A stretch of DNA of 64,000 nucleotides from Anthoceros angustus. Taxonomy: Eukaryota; Streptophyta; Anthocerotopsida; Anthocerotales; Anthocerotaceae. The notes under the pieces were generated by a model. That model was given only the letters and a program-made list of their open reading frames with translations, was not told the origin of the DNA and ran no database searches. Positions within the stretch are counted from its first letter, which is position 1; every line of letters begins with the position of its first letter. Positions 11,516-23,989 of this stretch are shown here, one piece after another. The stretch spans positions 310,001 through 374,000 of the forward strand of contig VJWM01000144.1 of the NCBI GenBank assembly GCA_010909165.1, read 5' to 3'. The translations under genes were made by a program, and so were the position numbers.

Positions 11516-14500
11516 ACAGCGTTACCTGAGTCCTGAGTTGTCTTCCTCCAGTCTTCCAGTGTCCACCTAGTCGCGAATTGCCGGGCCAAAACCACGACGA
11601 CTGCTTCTTGTGCTTGCAGCCGTTTTCTGAGTTGCTACTCGCTAGTACCTGGGGATCTGCAGGCAGAGCAAGTCAAGCTCGTGAGGTAGGTTGGTTGAGA
11701 GCTTGATTCATGACAGTACCTCACTTGTCTGCGGTTTAGCCATCGAAGCACACTGACTGACACGTACCCTTGCTTGAAGCAGCAGGTTCCGGAGCTGTCA
11801 TGGGAGGAGGTCCGACGGAACCGTTGGAGGAAGTGGGAATTGAGCGACGATGACAGTGTGGCTCCCACGCGGCCTGACACCGAAAGAGGTCTTGCTGACC
11901 CAGGGGACTCCAGATCAGTGATGACCTTTTCGGCGCCAGGAAGGGACGCGGCAGTGACGTTCCCTCCGGTGTGTGCTGGATCCTCACCTGCCAGGCCGGC
12001 CGTTGAGACGCTCGACTCCCTCGTTTTGAGATGTGAGGAAGGGAGAATGATGCATTGGACAGAATGGAGTGCGATTCTCCTGTTGTTGTTGTTTCTGAGC
12101 CTTTTTGGGGTTGAGGCCGTTGCTAATGAAACCGCACGCCTGACGGACTTGGAGGATGTCGGAGAGGAGCTTGAAGGTGTCCCTCGGAATGTCGTGCGAG
12201 AGGTTGGAAAGGTGTCACCTGATGCTGGCAGCGATGCAACTGTAGAGGGCCCCACTTTGCACAGGTTCATGCACGTCAGGGCGGACAAGCTGGACCAGAG
12301 CTTTGTTGAGAAGGTCATCTTACCTCCGGATGAGATTGAGAAATTCTGCAATCACGTCAGGCTCAACTCAGCGGCATGCCGTGATGGAAAGACGCTGCTG
12401 GATTTCAATGCCTTGAACTATGCGTCTGTCCACGTTGTAGGACTGTATGGAAGTAAGAAGGTGCTCGCTCGAATTTTCTCGAAGCTTGGGTTTCAGAGCG
12501 TGGTGTCGTCGATGCTTGGCCCTCTGGATGTAGGGATTTATGGCTTTCTTCATCAGGGCGTATTGTTCATTTTCTATTGGCATGAGGGTGAACGAATGCT
12601 GGAGGCCTCCAGGAAGGACGTGTCTTGCAACTTCATTCGTTGTGTTGCAGACTTATGTGCGACTGTCTACATCTGCCTGGACGATGAAAACGATGTGGCC
12701 TTGTCGCTCATGACCTCCGGGCGCTCTATTGCTGCCTCTAAAACGCAGCGTACGCAGAGGGTGCAGATATCAGTGGTCAGGAGTCAGAGAACGATGTGAA
12801 GCTGCGCAAGGGCTTTCACAATTGTACTTTATTCTTCTCGAGGGAGAAGCCAGGCAATGTCCAGCCATCTTCCTGCTCGGAGCCAAGTCTCAGACTTGCT
12901 GGCGGTCTCCACCGTTGCGCTTTTCTCACTTCATCAGTTGTCCCTCCTAAGAAAATTGAGACGAGTCATCACAAGGTATTGGAGTGTCAACACTTGGCGC
13001 AGGTTGTTGAGGAATGGTCGGGCCTCTTCAATCTTGACTTCACTCAGCTAGACTACCTCGAGTTTGGCCTGTTTTTAGAACATGCGGGTCTTGAAGGAAG
13101 CAGAGATTATCGCTTGCTCAGGGAGTCCCTCGAAGCAAGAAGAAAAGCTCAACATGGAAAGTTCTACGAGGTGGAGAAGCTTTTACAAGAGAAAGAAGAG
13201 ATGCTTCTGAGCATCTTCAGCGGAGCTCAGCAAGCGTACTTGAAGCTCTATCACCCATGGGCAGAGAATCTGGTTGCTGCCTCTGAGGTTCACCCTTGTG
13301 GTGTTGCCTCCTTATGCACGGAGTGTTCGTTTGAACCGAATGATCTGTTTGAGGCAGAAGCGGCCCTGGTTAACATCTGGACAGGTGATGGTGGCCTTCA
13401 ACCAGGAGAAGATTCTCAATGTTTCATTTTGTGGGCACAGAATTCCGAATGATAAAGGCCGACGGGACTACAGTGGTAAGCAATAGTGTTGACGAATTCA
13501 TCGTGCATCGAATTTCCTCAACACGATCTTCAAGATCGGCAGGGCCGATCCGTTGTGGAGGAATTTGTGGTCAGACCCAAAGGGGCTGGAGCAGAGAACG
13601 ATCTTGAGCTGACATGCAAGGCTGTGAAGGAGGATTTCCCTGAAGGTCCAGTTTTGACGTCTCGAATTATGGAAGTCACCATCAACCACGTCGGTACCCG
13701 AATTCGCTTGAAAGTGATGCTTATCAAAGAAAAACCTTCAGGCGAAGGGATGCTAACATGGATGGAGGCATATGGCCAGCCTGCTGTGCTTCCTATCGGG
13801 GAAAGAATCGGTGCTCTGGTCTCTGCACTCAAAAAACATTCGTTTAACAGTGATGGCATCCGTTCTCGAGTTTTACACTATGCACAGGAGATCGTGATGT
13901 CGTCCGATCTTCAGCCTGTTCAAGGAGCGATTTTCAATACAATTTTCTGGCGCAGATTCTGATGGAAAACTCGGAATGCTGCAGGAGAGGTGTATCTGAG
14001 AGGACCTCTCAGGCCGTGGAAGCTCCGATCGACAAGTTCACCCCTGAGGAGGAGGAACTACTGCTGGTACTGGTGCGAAGGGTTTACGTTCAAGCCCGTG
14101 CTGAATTTTCGAGCGCATTAGAGACAATGGTGAAGAAGAAGTAGTCCCTTGTTGAAGAAGAAGATCGAGTTTGAAGCAAAGCGTAACACTAACTTCTTCA
14201 AGCAGTCCTTCCAAAAGGAGGAAAGGCAATTCCTGACCAGGTTACAAGAGCAGCTGTCCAGGGGACACTTCGAGAACATTGTTTGTCCGTCCGAAGGTGT
14301 ACCCTTCAGCGTGGTCAGAAAGAATCCGTCGTTGCTAAAGCTGTCAATTTTCTTTCAGGCCGCGGTGACAAGCTGCAGGTTTATTTTGTGTCAGAGCAAA
14401 CAGACAGTCAGCGAATCGCCTGGAACATAGCCGAGCTTACACCAATGAAGAAGGACCTGGACGCTGCCATGTGCAATTCCGGGCACCTCATCATTCCCCA

Positions 14501-15814
14501 GTGTTCGGAAAACTGCAGGTTGATTGAGGTCGATCCACACTCAGAGAGGCTATTTCAAGTAGTTGCGGTGAAATCTGGTGAAGTTTTAGTGTTTGTGGAG
14601 GATCTTAAAGAGCCAGCACTTCATCTCTACCTGCTCCCGAGCTTGGGTGTAGAGATACAAGGCATGAATCCCGTCAAGAGATTCAAAAGGGGTTACGACC
14701 TTGTGGCAGTGGATGAAGTTTCAAAACTTGTTGGTTTGTATGATAGGGGATTGGCCAGAATTGACATCCTGCGCCTTGATGAATCCTTCCGCCACATGGA
14801 CTGGTCTGGAGTTACGCTGAATCTTTCCGAGTACATCGGAATGAGGTTCTTAACTTCGATGTCCTTCATCCCTGGCAGGAGAGAATTGGTGCTGGTGGAC
14901 GAAGAATACAAAGTTCGGTGTTCGATATCAGCACTGCCATGCTGAAGCCAGGGATATGCAGTTACCTGGTCCTGCCCATAAGATTTGTGTTTCCACAGAT
15001 GGATCTTGTTTAATGGCCTTCTATAAGTCCCGTCCAGACGGACCTCCGGAAGCAGCAGAGGGGTTGACGGAAGCAGTGACCAGAGTGAACATAGAGAGCC
15101 TGGAATGGACGAGTCCGCTGAAGGTTCTTTAAAGATCGAGGTCTACTTGCTTGGCGAATCAGTATGTCATCTCAAGACACTCTACCTTGACTACGAAGTA
15201 ACAGATGTAAGAAACATTGATGCAACCGTGGTAGCCTTCGGATCACAGGTCCATCTCGTACTTCTGGATGCGTCAAGGCCGGACAGAGGCATATGCTCAA
15301 ACGTCATTGAGATCACAACGGCCTTGGACGTCTGCCAGGTGCAACATATGCACAAAGGTCGACAAACTGGCATTGCCTCTGAAAGCACTGAAAAGGGTGG
15401 CCATGGCTGTCCGGCTTTGGACTATATATATCAGATATTTGAGAAGTATTCGACGAGTGCCCTCTCATCCAGAGGACAAGAGATTTGCATCTGCATGTGG
15501 TTTTGCTGGAGAATCCAAGGAAAGCCAGGAGGCCTTGACGCAAGGCTCTGTGACTTACATCAAAGGTTCCATGGACAGGCTGGCGAGAGATAAAGGGAAA
15601 GATTTCTCGCAGCTGAGGTTAGCTGTTTCCGCAGGCTCCGTGGATAGCTACATCGTCGATAACGTTCTTTTGGAGAGCACGGAAGGTAGAAACAGTGCGA
15701 ATGTAGGAGACTGGATACGACTACTTGTTTGCCTCGTGCCAATTCAAGTAGCCTGAGCCGAGAACAATACCTTGCGGCCTTTGGTAGACGGTCTGCAAAA
15801 TCCCAACCTGAATT

Positions 15815-16642
15815 ATGCAGATGCACTGGGGCTTGCAGGCGCTACGATTTGGGTTCTACGACTCCGTGTTAGCCCATTGGTCTGGGGATATCAAAGTGAT
15901 ATCGTCCATGGGTAAGCAGAGCAGTGGCAAGTCCTACGTGCTCAACCATTTGGCTGGTTCGCTACTCGATGTGGCTGGAGGAAGATGCACAGACGGAGTA
16001 TGGATGACTATGCGTGCATCGGAAAGCTGCTTGTATGTTCTCCTTGACTTTGAGGGCCTGGGAAGCTTTGAGAGAAGCGAGCAGGAGGATATGCTCCTCT
16101 CTATTCTAAATGCAGCCGTGAGCAACATCACCATATTCAATAAAAGGTATGACATCCAATCTGACATTGTCAATTCGGTAATGATCATGAGTGGTACCAT
16201 AACACACAGGGCTAACTACATGATCTGGACAGGATTTTCATCTGGACAGGAAACAGAAGCTGTCTTTGAGCGCTTTCAGAATGGCGTAAGCTTGGTGAAG
16301 CAGGACAGCCGGCTCTTTAAGGGCCTCTTCTATATGGCCATCAAAGACGTGGATACATCAGACGTCAATGACTTGAAAGCAGAGTTCTTAGCGAAGATAC
16401 AGCAAATATGTCACAAATCTCAGGACAACTTTCTTACAAAGATGTACGGAGGGGCAGTTGAGATAGCAGCGATGCCACCCTTCCAAAGGCCCGAATATCA
16501 GGAGAGTGTTGCCGAGATAGCTGCAACTGTAGAGGAATCGGAAGCTGTCCACCACAATGGCAACAGCCTCGCAGTAGACCTGAAGCTGGTAATAGCTCAG
16601 ATAACTGCTAAGGATTGGTCTCCGATTGACTCAAGCGCTTAG
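15815..16642 (+). other. G domain of the large GTPase (copy 1)
   Basis: This continuous frame of 275 codons holds a P-loop, GKQSSGKS, at 15911-15934 (G1 pattern GxxxxGKS), a conserved Thr in the GRCTDGVWM stretch (G2 candidate) and DFEGLGS (G3, DxxG) followed by SEQEDMLLSILNAAVSNITI. The long DFEGLGS-ER-QEDM run is characteristic of guanylate-binding and very large inducible GTPases rather than of Ras or dynamin. A G4 candidate, KDVD, follows about 100 residues later. All nucleotide-binding motifs look usable. Copy 2 lacks this whole segment. Confidence 0.8.
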
Positions 16643-17079
16643 CTTTAAAACTGGAGCTCCTGAAGAGACACATGACTGCAGCAGTTACTATGGGAAAGCT
16701 GATGAGCAAGGCAGACTATGTCCTGACAAACTTTGCAACGCAGGAGGAAGTGGCTGATATCCCTGTTGAGGTTGATGGTATGGTCTTCCATCTTAGTGAC
16801 ACTGACTTGGAACTGTACCCTTACAAGGAGACTGAAGTGATGGGTAACATTCTTCAAACTCTAAATCACTATTTTCAAGGAGTAGAGAAGCGGACCGGTG
16901 TGGATGATGACCGTTGGCACACGGCGTTCGAGAAATTTCTCATGGCATTGGCTGATAGACGGAGGAAGAGAATTATGGAATGGTTAAGATGCAACACAGC
17001 AGAGTTCCAGCAGGAGGATGGTGATGTTCAGAAGCTTCGTTTGGAAGCCATTGCCACATTGGCGGAGGTCAAGCAGAGT

Positions 17080-18090
17080 CTGTCCCTGTGTAGCAGCAAG
17101 TGCGAGAAGTGTTTTCTGAGATGCGTTCTTGATAAAGGTCATCCAGACCTGCATACCTGCAGGGGAACCATTACTGCTCGGCAGTCTGTACGTTTTGCCT
17201 TCAGGAGCAATCAACAGGCTTGCAGTCTAACGAGTGTTGCGATCTCTCGGGACATGAAGGCCCACACGACTGTAAGTCCCGGAGCCACACATGTGCAGAG
17301 TCTTGTTCTCTTCTCAAATCATCCAACTGCAACTCTTCTCAAATCATCCAACTGCAACCGGACCTGTGCCATGAAGCCTGGACATGCTGGAGAGCACAGA
17401 TGCAACACCAAGCAGCACGTGTGTGAGAAGTGTTCTCTATCGGAGTGCAGAAACCTCTGCACTTTCAGTGTTGATTGTGGAGAACACGATGAACATGTTT
17501 GTCATGAAAGGATGTGTCCCATGACGTGCATCGTGGACGGATGCAACAGGAAGTGTGGGTTCGAGGACCACTTTCATTCTCTTACCTCTGCTGGGCATTT
17601 CTGCGGTAACGAACACACTTGCAAGGCGCAGTGTGAGGATGATGGAATATGCGAGATTCTGACAGAGGTGGTGAAGAAGTCCAAGGTTTTGTAGGGAAGC
17701 GATCTTCTTTTGAATACGAGCATGTGTCGGAGCAGAATGGGATCAGGAAAGGTTGCTGTATCGATTCCACCCTGGGAGGCTAAACACGAGGGCCGGCACT
17801 GCCACACTGTCAACCCCAATGCAGTACACTTTTGCACCACAAGATGTCCTGCTTGTGCATACTTCTGCAATCTTCCCATTGGGCATCTGGGCTTACATGA
17901 CACCACACACGGGAACATGAGAGACGTCAATTTTGTGGCAGAGTCAGAGGACATCGACCTTGTGGACAGGAAATATGCTTGGGAGAATCTGGTGTGGCAG
18001 AAATTTGCCACATGCACTGTAGATCCCAAGGCCGCGGTCACATCCACTTGGTCGAGTGTGGTGGCCATGGAAGCAAGGAGCAAGGCATCA
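17080..18090 (+). other. Cys/His-rich metal-binding region of copy 1
   Basis: Repeated units of the form C-x(2,3)-C-x-L-x(2)-GH-x-G-x-H-x-C can be read, for example CAMKPGHAGEHRC, and later CPACAYFCNLPIGHLGLHD. About 35 Cys and His residues in regular spacing suggest several zinc-binding modules. One unit near 17310-17350 carries a 26-bp duplication (ctcttctcaaatcatccaactgcaac). The frame breaks once at about 17692, where TAG interrupts the expected continuation by loss of one T. The role is inferred as ligand or protein binding; nothing more specific can be said. Confidence 0.65.
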
Positions 18091-18429
18091 GACCCGACAG
18101 TATGAGCGGCTCTGTAAGAACGGAGTTCTGGAGGAGCAAGGCATCAGACCAGAGAGTATGGTCCTGACACGACTGTCCCCAAAGATGAAATGACCCACGA
18201 GGCTTACTGGAAGCACTTGATGTTCAAGGATCCCTGCCAAGAAGATGATCGGAAGCAGTTCAAGATGTGCAGCCACCACTGCTGCTCCGAAGATCATTCA
18301 TCTGCAACTGGGACCACGCAACAGCGATCCTACTGCACTGAGAAGTTGTGGCACAAACCTGTGAGCAGGACGGGATCCACTTCCAGCGTAGGGTACGTGT
18401 CGGAAGATGGCCATGCCTTCGAGTGCAGT

Positions 18430-19058
18430 CACTTGAAATATGCTCCAAGCCATGTGGTGTTCGTCATCGACAGGTCTGGCTCTATGGGCTACACAGACGT
18501 TAAGCCAACACTGGTGCAATTTGCAGCCTCCTTCAACAATCGACTGGGATGCGTGTACGAAGCCGTCCTCCGCTTCATCCGAACCCGGGTTGCGGGAGGT
18601 CAGCCGGATGTGGTGTCTGTTGTCTTTTCGATCGCAACGCCACCATCGCAGTGGAGAGGCAGCCCATCTCGGAGACGCTTGTAGACGGTCTCCTCCGATA
18701 CGGCGTCAGTGGGGACCCATTACTCGTGCGCCCTGGATCAGGTTCAGCAGATCCTGCAGCGAGCTTCAGTGGACGCCTCCATGCAAGCCAAACACCCTGC
18801 TGTCATCTTCCTGAGTGACGGTGAGAACATGGGTGGCACTGATCCGGTCGCCATGGTGAAGGACATGAAGGACCTCGACCACAAGCTGGTCTTCCACACC
18901 ATCCTCTTCGGGGCAGACAACGCGGGGAGGAGCTATTGAAGAGGATGGCATCCGCAGGCGCGGGGACCTATCAGGTCAGCATCGACGAAGTGCAGCTCGC
19001 AAGGAGCTTTGAAGATCTAGCGAAGACCCTGAGGCCGAAGGTTGCTTCCCTCATGTAA
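18430..19058 (+). other. C-terminal von Willebrand factor A (VWA) domain of copy 1
   Basis: HVVFVIDRSGSMGYTDVKPT contains the metal-ion-dependent adhesion site pattern DxSxS, and the later IFLSDGENMGG supplies the expected SDG motif. The strand-helix alternation of the fold is visible in two frames that switch near 18690 and again near 18935. The C-terminus reads LRPKVASLM. VWA domains of this type usually mediate protein interactions inside the cell; the partner is unknown. Confidence 0.75.
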
Positions 19059-19099
19059 TGTAGCCTTTTTGTATCATCGGCCTGTCATCTGCAGACTTC

Positions 19100-19240
19100 C
19101 AAGTGGGAAGTCAGATGTGCAGAGTATGTATTGCATGCTGCAGTTCATTGCCTTCAATTGGGACAGACTTTTGGATCTCGTGGCGAATTTCGTTGGTGAC
19201 CTGTGGAGGCCTACCGTATTGGGCTAGAAGTGTTCAAGTG
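19100..19240 (+). pseudogene. PPR gene fragment downstream of copy 1
   Basis: The run ttttggatctcgtggcgaatttcgttggtgacctgtggaggcct (given here in part: ttttggatctcgtggc) aligns with 24703-24775 of the PPR gene, where the same place reads LLDLVVTTLVNCGGL. The preceding bases match the PPR gene's 5' flank (tgcatgctgcagttcat). This shows that a PPR gene once followed copy 1 just as one follows copy 2. Bases 19241-19640 hold nothing else I can assign. Confidence 0.6.
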
Positions 19241-19766
19241 TTCATCCCGACCATTTTCCAATGCTGCCCGACTCAAAGCATGCAGCATAACTGTGATGAG
19301 AGCATGGCAAGCACCTTGCAAGCATTGGTGCTTGCAAGGGTTCCTGTGACGGAAGGCCATAACCAGCATTCTTGCACTGCATATCTGAAATTCTGAATAC
19401 AATCTCAGGGTCTCGCATGGTTGCCATGGAAACAAATAACGAACAGCCAATTAGGTACTCTGCTAAGCATCCGGTGCATCCATCCCTGAATGATCATGAT
19501 CCCAGTTTTCTACGGGCTTGCTCAATCTAAAAACCATCCTTTCTGACCCAGCAGACACCTAACAAAAGCTTGCTTGGAATTCGCCTAGCTCAACAGAAAT
19601 CAGTACATAAGCATCTGTGCAGGAGCATCATTCAACTGAATGTCACTGCGCGTTCAGGTTGTCGTTTCCTTGTGCAGTGACATTCCAGTGCTTTCTCTTG
19701 CGTGTCCTTGCTGGGAGGAGGGTGGAGATCCAGAAAGATCGGAGGGAATGCCGGAATTGAGTGACG

Positions 19767-22700
19767 ATGGCTAGCAGCGATGCAATTACCGAGGGGCCGA
19801 CTTTGCACAGGCTGATGCACCTGAGGGACGACAATCCGAATCAGAGCTTTGTGGAGGTGGTCCTCTCACATCCAGATGAGATTGTGAAATTCTGCACTGA
19901 GGTCAGGCTCAAGTCAGAGGGAAAGACGTCGCTGGATTTCAATGCGTTGGACAACGAATCTATCCACGTTGTGGGACTGTACGGGAGCAAGAAGGTTCTC
20001 GCTCGAATTTTCTTGAAGCTAGGGTTTCAGACTGTGGTATCCTCGATGCTTGGCTCTCTTCATGTAGGGGATTTATGGCTTTCTTCATCAGGGAGTATTG
20101 TTCATCTTTCTATTGGCATGGGGTGAACGAATGCTGGAGGCCCCAGGAAGAATGTGGAAGAGTTGCTGGAACTCCGGGACTCTATACGTCCGTCCATCGG
20201 TGCATTTTACGGGATCGCACATCACCTCAGCAGTGATGGGATCCTCGAATCATCCATCTTTGCAGCATGCTGTGCAGCATGCTGTGCAGAAGGCTGCCCT
20301 CTTCCAGCCTCCTATATAGCCTTCGCCATTCAAGATTTGCTAACACCTACACATGTGCCCGACAGACTCCATCAATACCAACCCTCGGCATCACAGCTTA
20401 CCAACACAGATTAGGGGAGCACCCTTTCCCGATTCCGAAGTAGGGGATCGAGAGGCAGGACACTTCAAGCTTGTGAGGTAGCTGTCCGTTCAACGCTCGG
20501 TGCATGTTGGAGATGACGGTAACTCAGTTGTGCGCGGTGCAGTATCTCATGAATTCACGCTCCATGTATCAGGAAAGGAAACTACTGCTGGAACGGGTGC
20601 GAAAGGCCTATGTTCAAGCCCGTGATGAATTGTCGAGCCAGTACAGAAATGGTGAGGAAAGAGGTGGCCCCTTGTTGAAGAAGATTGAATTTGAAGCAAA
20701 ACGTAACACAAACTTCTTGGAGCACTAGTTTCAAAAGGAAGAACGGCAATTTGTGACCAGGTTACAAGAGCAGCTGTCCAGGGGACACTTCGACAACATC
20801 GTCTGTACGTCCGAAGGTGTTTCTTGAAGCGTGGTCAGAAAGAAACCCTCATTGACATACCACGCAACTATGTTTCAGGTCGCAGCTCAGAAGCTGAAAA
20901 CAGTGACAAGCTGGTACTCGATTTTGTGTCAGAACAGAACAGCGGATCGCGTGGAAGATAGCCGATCTTACACCAATGCAGAAGGATTTGGGCGCTCTCA
21001 TGTTTGACTCCGGACTCCTCAAGTTTTACAATTTTGAAAGTAACTCCGTTCATCCCTGAGAGGAGAGAAATGGTGCTAGTTAACGAAGTTTGGGTGTTCC
21101 AACGTTCAAAGTTTGGGTGTTCGAAATCAGCACTGCCATGCTGAAACCAGGGATATGCAGTTACCTGGTCCTGCCCATAAGACTAGTGTTTCCAAAGATG
21201 GATCTTGTTTAATGGCCTTCTACAAGTGTCTTCCAGACAGACCTTCCCTAGCAGCAGAGGGGTTGACGCAAGGCAGTGACCAGACTGGTACCCAGCTTGA
21301 AATGGACAAGTCTGCTGAAGGTTCTTGAAGACTGAGGTCTATCTGCTTGGCGAATCAATAAGTCATCTGAAGACACTCTCGCTTGACTACACAGTAGCAG
21401 ACGTAAGAAGCATTAATGCAACAGTGGTGGCCTTCGGATGACAGGTCCATCTCGTACTTCTGGATGTTCAAGGCCGGACAAAGGAATATGCTCAAAGGTT
21501 CTTGAGATCACATCCGCTTCTGAAGTCTCCCAGTTGCAACGTAGGGACACAGGTCGGCAGACTGGCATTTCCGAGTCTGCAAGCAACGAAATGGGTGGCC
21601 ATGGCTGTCCGGCTTTGGACTATGTTTATCACATATTTGAGAAGTAGGCCTAGGCCAAATGGACACACATTTATAAGAACGCCGTGATTAAGCATCCTGA
21701 GCTTGGATCGATACTTAGATGGGGTGCCTAAAGGAGTGGATGCCGTTGGTGCAAGTAGCTTAAGCACACCATGGTACAAGTTGTTAAGTACTAAGTCCCA
21801 TGACGGAAATCCGTCCTTAGTGGACTTCAAAAATTCTTCTTCTTCTTCTATGCCACGAGCACCCTCTGATCCGGAAGCCAAGGACCTTCATCTCCATCTG
21901 CTTTTCGCCGGATACAGCGAAAAGCAGCATGGAGATCACAAGATCCTCTTTATATGGCCATCAAAGACGTGGATCCGGCAGACGTGGATGACTTGACAGC
22001 AGAGTTCGAAGCCAAGATACTCCACATTTGTCACGACTCTCGGGACAATTTTCTCGCAAAGATGTACGGCGGAGGTTGAGATAGCAGCGATGCCACCCTT
22101 CCAAAAGTCGGAATGTCACGAAAGTGTTGCAACTGTAGCTAAAACTGTGGAGGAATTGAAAGCTGTCCACCACAATGGCAACAGCCTTGCAGTAGACCTG
22201 AAGCTGATAATGGCTCAGATAACTACCAAGGATTGGTCTGCATTTGACTCGAAGCGCTTACCTCTGAATGTGGAGCTCCTGAAGCGAGACGTGAAATCTG
22301 CCATCACTTTGGGAAAGCTTATGAGCCAGGAGACTGTGTTCTGACAGACTTTGCAACTCAGAAGGAAGTCGCCGATATGCCTGTTGAGGTTGATGGTGTT
22401 GTGTTCCATCTTAGTGACACTGGCTTGGCACTGTGCCCTTCGGTGGAGACCCAAGTGATGGGTGACATTCTTCAATCCCTGAATGACCGTTTTCAATGTG
22501 TGGAGAAGCGGACTGGTATGGATGATGAGCGTTGGCACACTTCCTTGGAGAAATTTCTCATGGAATTGGCTGATAGACGGAGGGAGAGAATTCTGGGATG
22601 GCTCAGGTGCAACACAGCAGAGTTCCAGGAGCTGGATGCATATGTTGATGTTCAGAAGCTTCGTTTAGAAGCCATTGCCACGCTGGCGGAGGTGAAGCGG

Positions 22701-23893
22701 AGCCTGTCCCTCTGTATCAGCAAGTGCGAGACCTGTTTCCTGAGATGCGTTTGTGAAAAAATCATCCAGGCAAGCATACGTGCAGGGGATGCATCCGAGA
22801 TTTGCATGATGCAGTGTAAAACCCAAGGCCGCGGTCACATCCACTTGGTGAGGTGTGGTGCGCATGCCCATGGAAGCAAGGGGCTCTCTGCCTCGGGTCA
22901 GAGGAAGGCGCATCTGGTATTTGCCCTTTTCTTACCTGCAGGGATCTGTCCAAGGCCTGCAAGGAAGGAATTCATCAAGGAGCAAGGCATCAGACCCCAG
23001 AGTATGGGCCTGACACGACTGTCCCCAAAGATGAAGTGACCCACGCAGCTTATTAAAAGCACTTGAGGTTCAAGGATCCCTGCCATGAAGCCGATCGGAA
23101 GCAGTTCGAGATGTGCAGCCACTACTGCCGCTCGGAAGAACAAACATCGCAAAATCGATCCTACTGCACTGAGAGGTTGTGGCACAAACCTGTCAGCAGG
23201 ACAGAATCGACTGCTAGAGCAGGGCATGTGACGGAGGACGGCCATGCCTTCCGCTGCATTCGCATGAAAGACACGCCAAGCCACGCGGTGTTCGCCATCG
23301 ACAGGTCAGGCTCTATGCGCGACAGGGACATGACGCCAACGCTGGCTAAGATTGCAGGCTCCTACGAATTGAACAACCGGCTGGATGCCTCTACGAAGTC
23401 GTTTTCCGCTTCATCCGGACCCGGGTTGCAGCAGGTTAGCCGGATGTCGTGTCTGTTGTCCTCTTCGACCACAAGGCCTCCATCGCATTGGAGAGGCAGC
23501 CCATCTCATAGACGCTTGTGGACGGTCTCCTCCAATACCCCACCAATTGGGGAACCGATTACTCACGCGGCCTGAAGAGGTTGAGGAGATGCTGCAGCGA
23601 GCTTCAGATGAAGCCTCCATGCAAGACAAACACCCTGCTGTCATCTTCCTCAGTGACGGTAAGAATGAAGGTGGCGGGATCCGGTCCCCGTGGTGAAGAA
23701 CATGAAGGACAGCAACCCCAATCTCGTCTTCCACACCATCCTTTTCGGGAGGGACAATGACGTGGAGACATTGAAGAAGATGGCAGCTGTGGGCACGGGA
23801 CCGCACCACATCAGCATCGATCCAGTTGAGCTAGCAAGGAGCTTTGTAGGTTCAGACGTGAGTCTGCGGCCCCAAGTCGCTTCCCTCACGTAA
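19767..23893 (+). pseudogene. Large GTPase/VWA gene, copy 2 (G domain lost)
   Basis: This tandem paralogue of 11774-19058 starts with an ATG frame (MASSDAITEGPTLHRL) that aligns with codons at 12224 onward of copy 1. It is then broken by many stops and small indels. The counterpart of about 15530-16325, including the P-loop and DxxG motifs, is deleted, and a SINE-like element is inserted at 21647-21850 at the place matching 15447. The helical part downstream (22090-22760), a shortened Cys-rich part and the VWA domain (IDRSGSM at about 23296, FLSDGKN at about 23645) remain recognisable, ending LRPQVASLT. It cannot encode a working GTPase. A 373-bp segment near the N-terminus of copy 1 is missing here between two gatg motifs. 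Confidence 0.85.
21647..21850 (+). mobile_element. SINE-like short interspersed repeat, copy 1
   Basis: About 204 bp inserted within GTPase copy 2. The empty site is preserved in copy 1 at gagaagta/ttcgacgag (15447), which fixes the boundaries. It starts at ggcctaggccaaatggacac and ends in a TTC triplet run. Related copies lie at 32044-32280 (+), 34755-35025 (-) and 35395-35600 (+). No reading frame is conserved between copies. Confidence 0.75.
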
Positions 23894-23989
23894 CATGTAG
23901 CCTTCTGTACTGCGTCCTCGGCCTATCATTTGCGCACTTCCCTGTCGGATGTGCGGACTGTATGTGTGTAGGTATTGCGGACTAGGTGA

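Larger units (their letters stand above)
11774..19058 (+). pseudogene. Large GBP/VLIG-like GTPase - Cys/His-rich - VWA protein gene, copy 1 (frame-broken)
   Basis: A set of collinear frames (about 11774-12799, 12796-13452, 13486-13962, 14149-14430, 14283-14945, 15105-15756, 15815-16642, 16672-17694, 17710-18105, 18190-18684, 18709-19058) spells one very large protein. In order: an N-terminal region shared with copy 2 (SKKVLARIFSKLGFQ), a helical Glu/Lys-rich part, a beta-rich part around 14500-15000, a G domain, a Cys/His-rich region and a VWA domain ending at TAA 19056-19058. The first frame has no ATG at its 5' edge; an in-frame ATG near 12048 would give a hydrophobic leader. Some breaks may be introns, but several are single-base losses: at 16638 a G present in copy 2 is missing, and near 17690 a T run is one short. 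Such architectures are known to me from mosses, fungi and oomycetes as uncharacterised proteins. Pseudogene is the safest call; a real gene with errors is possible. Confidence 0.7.
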
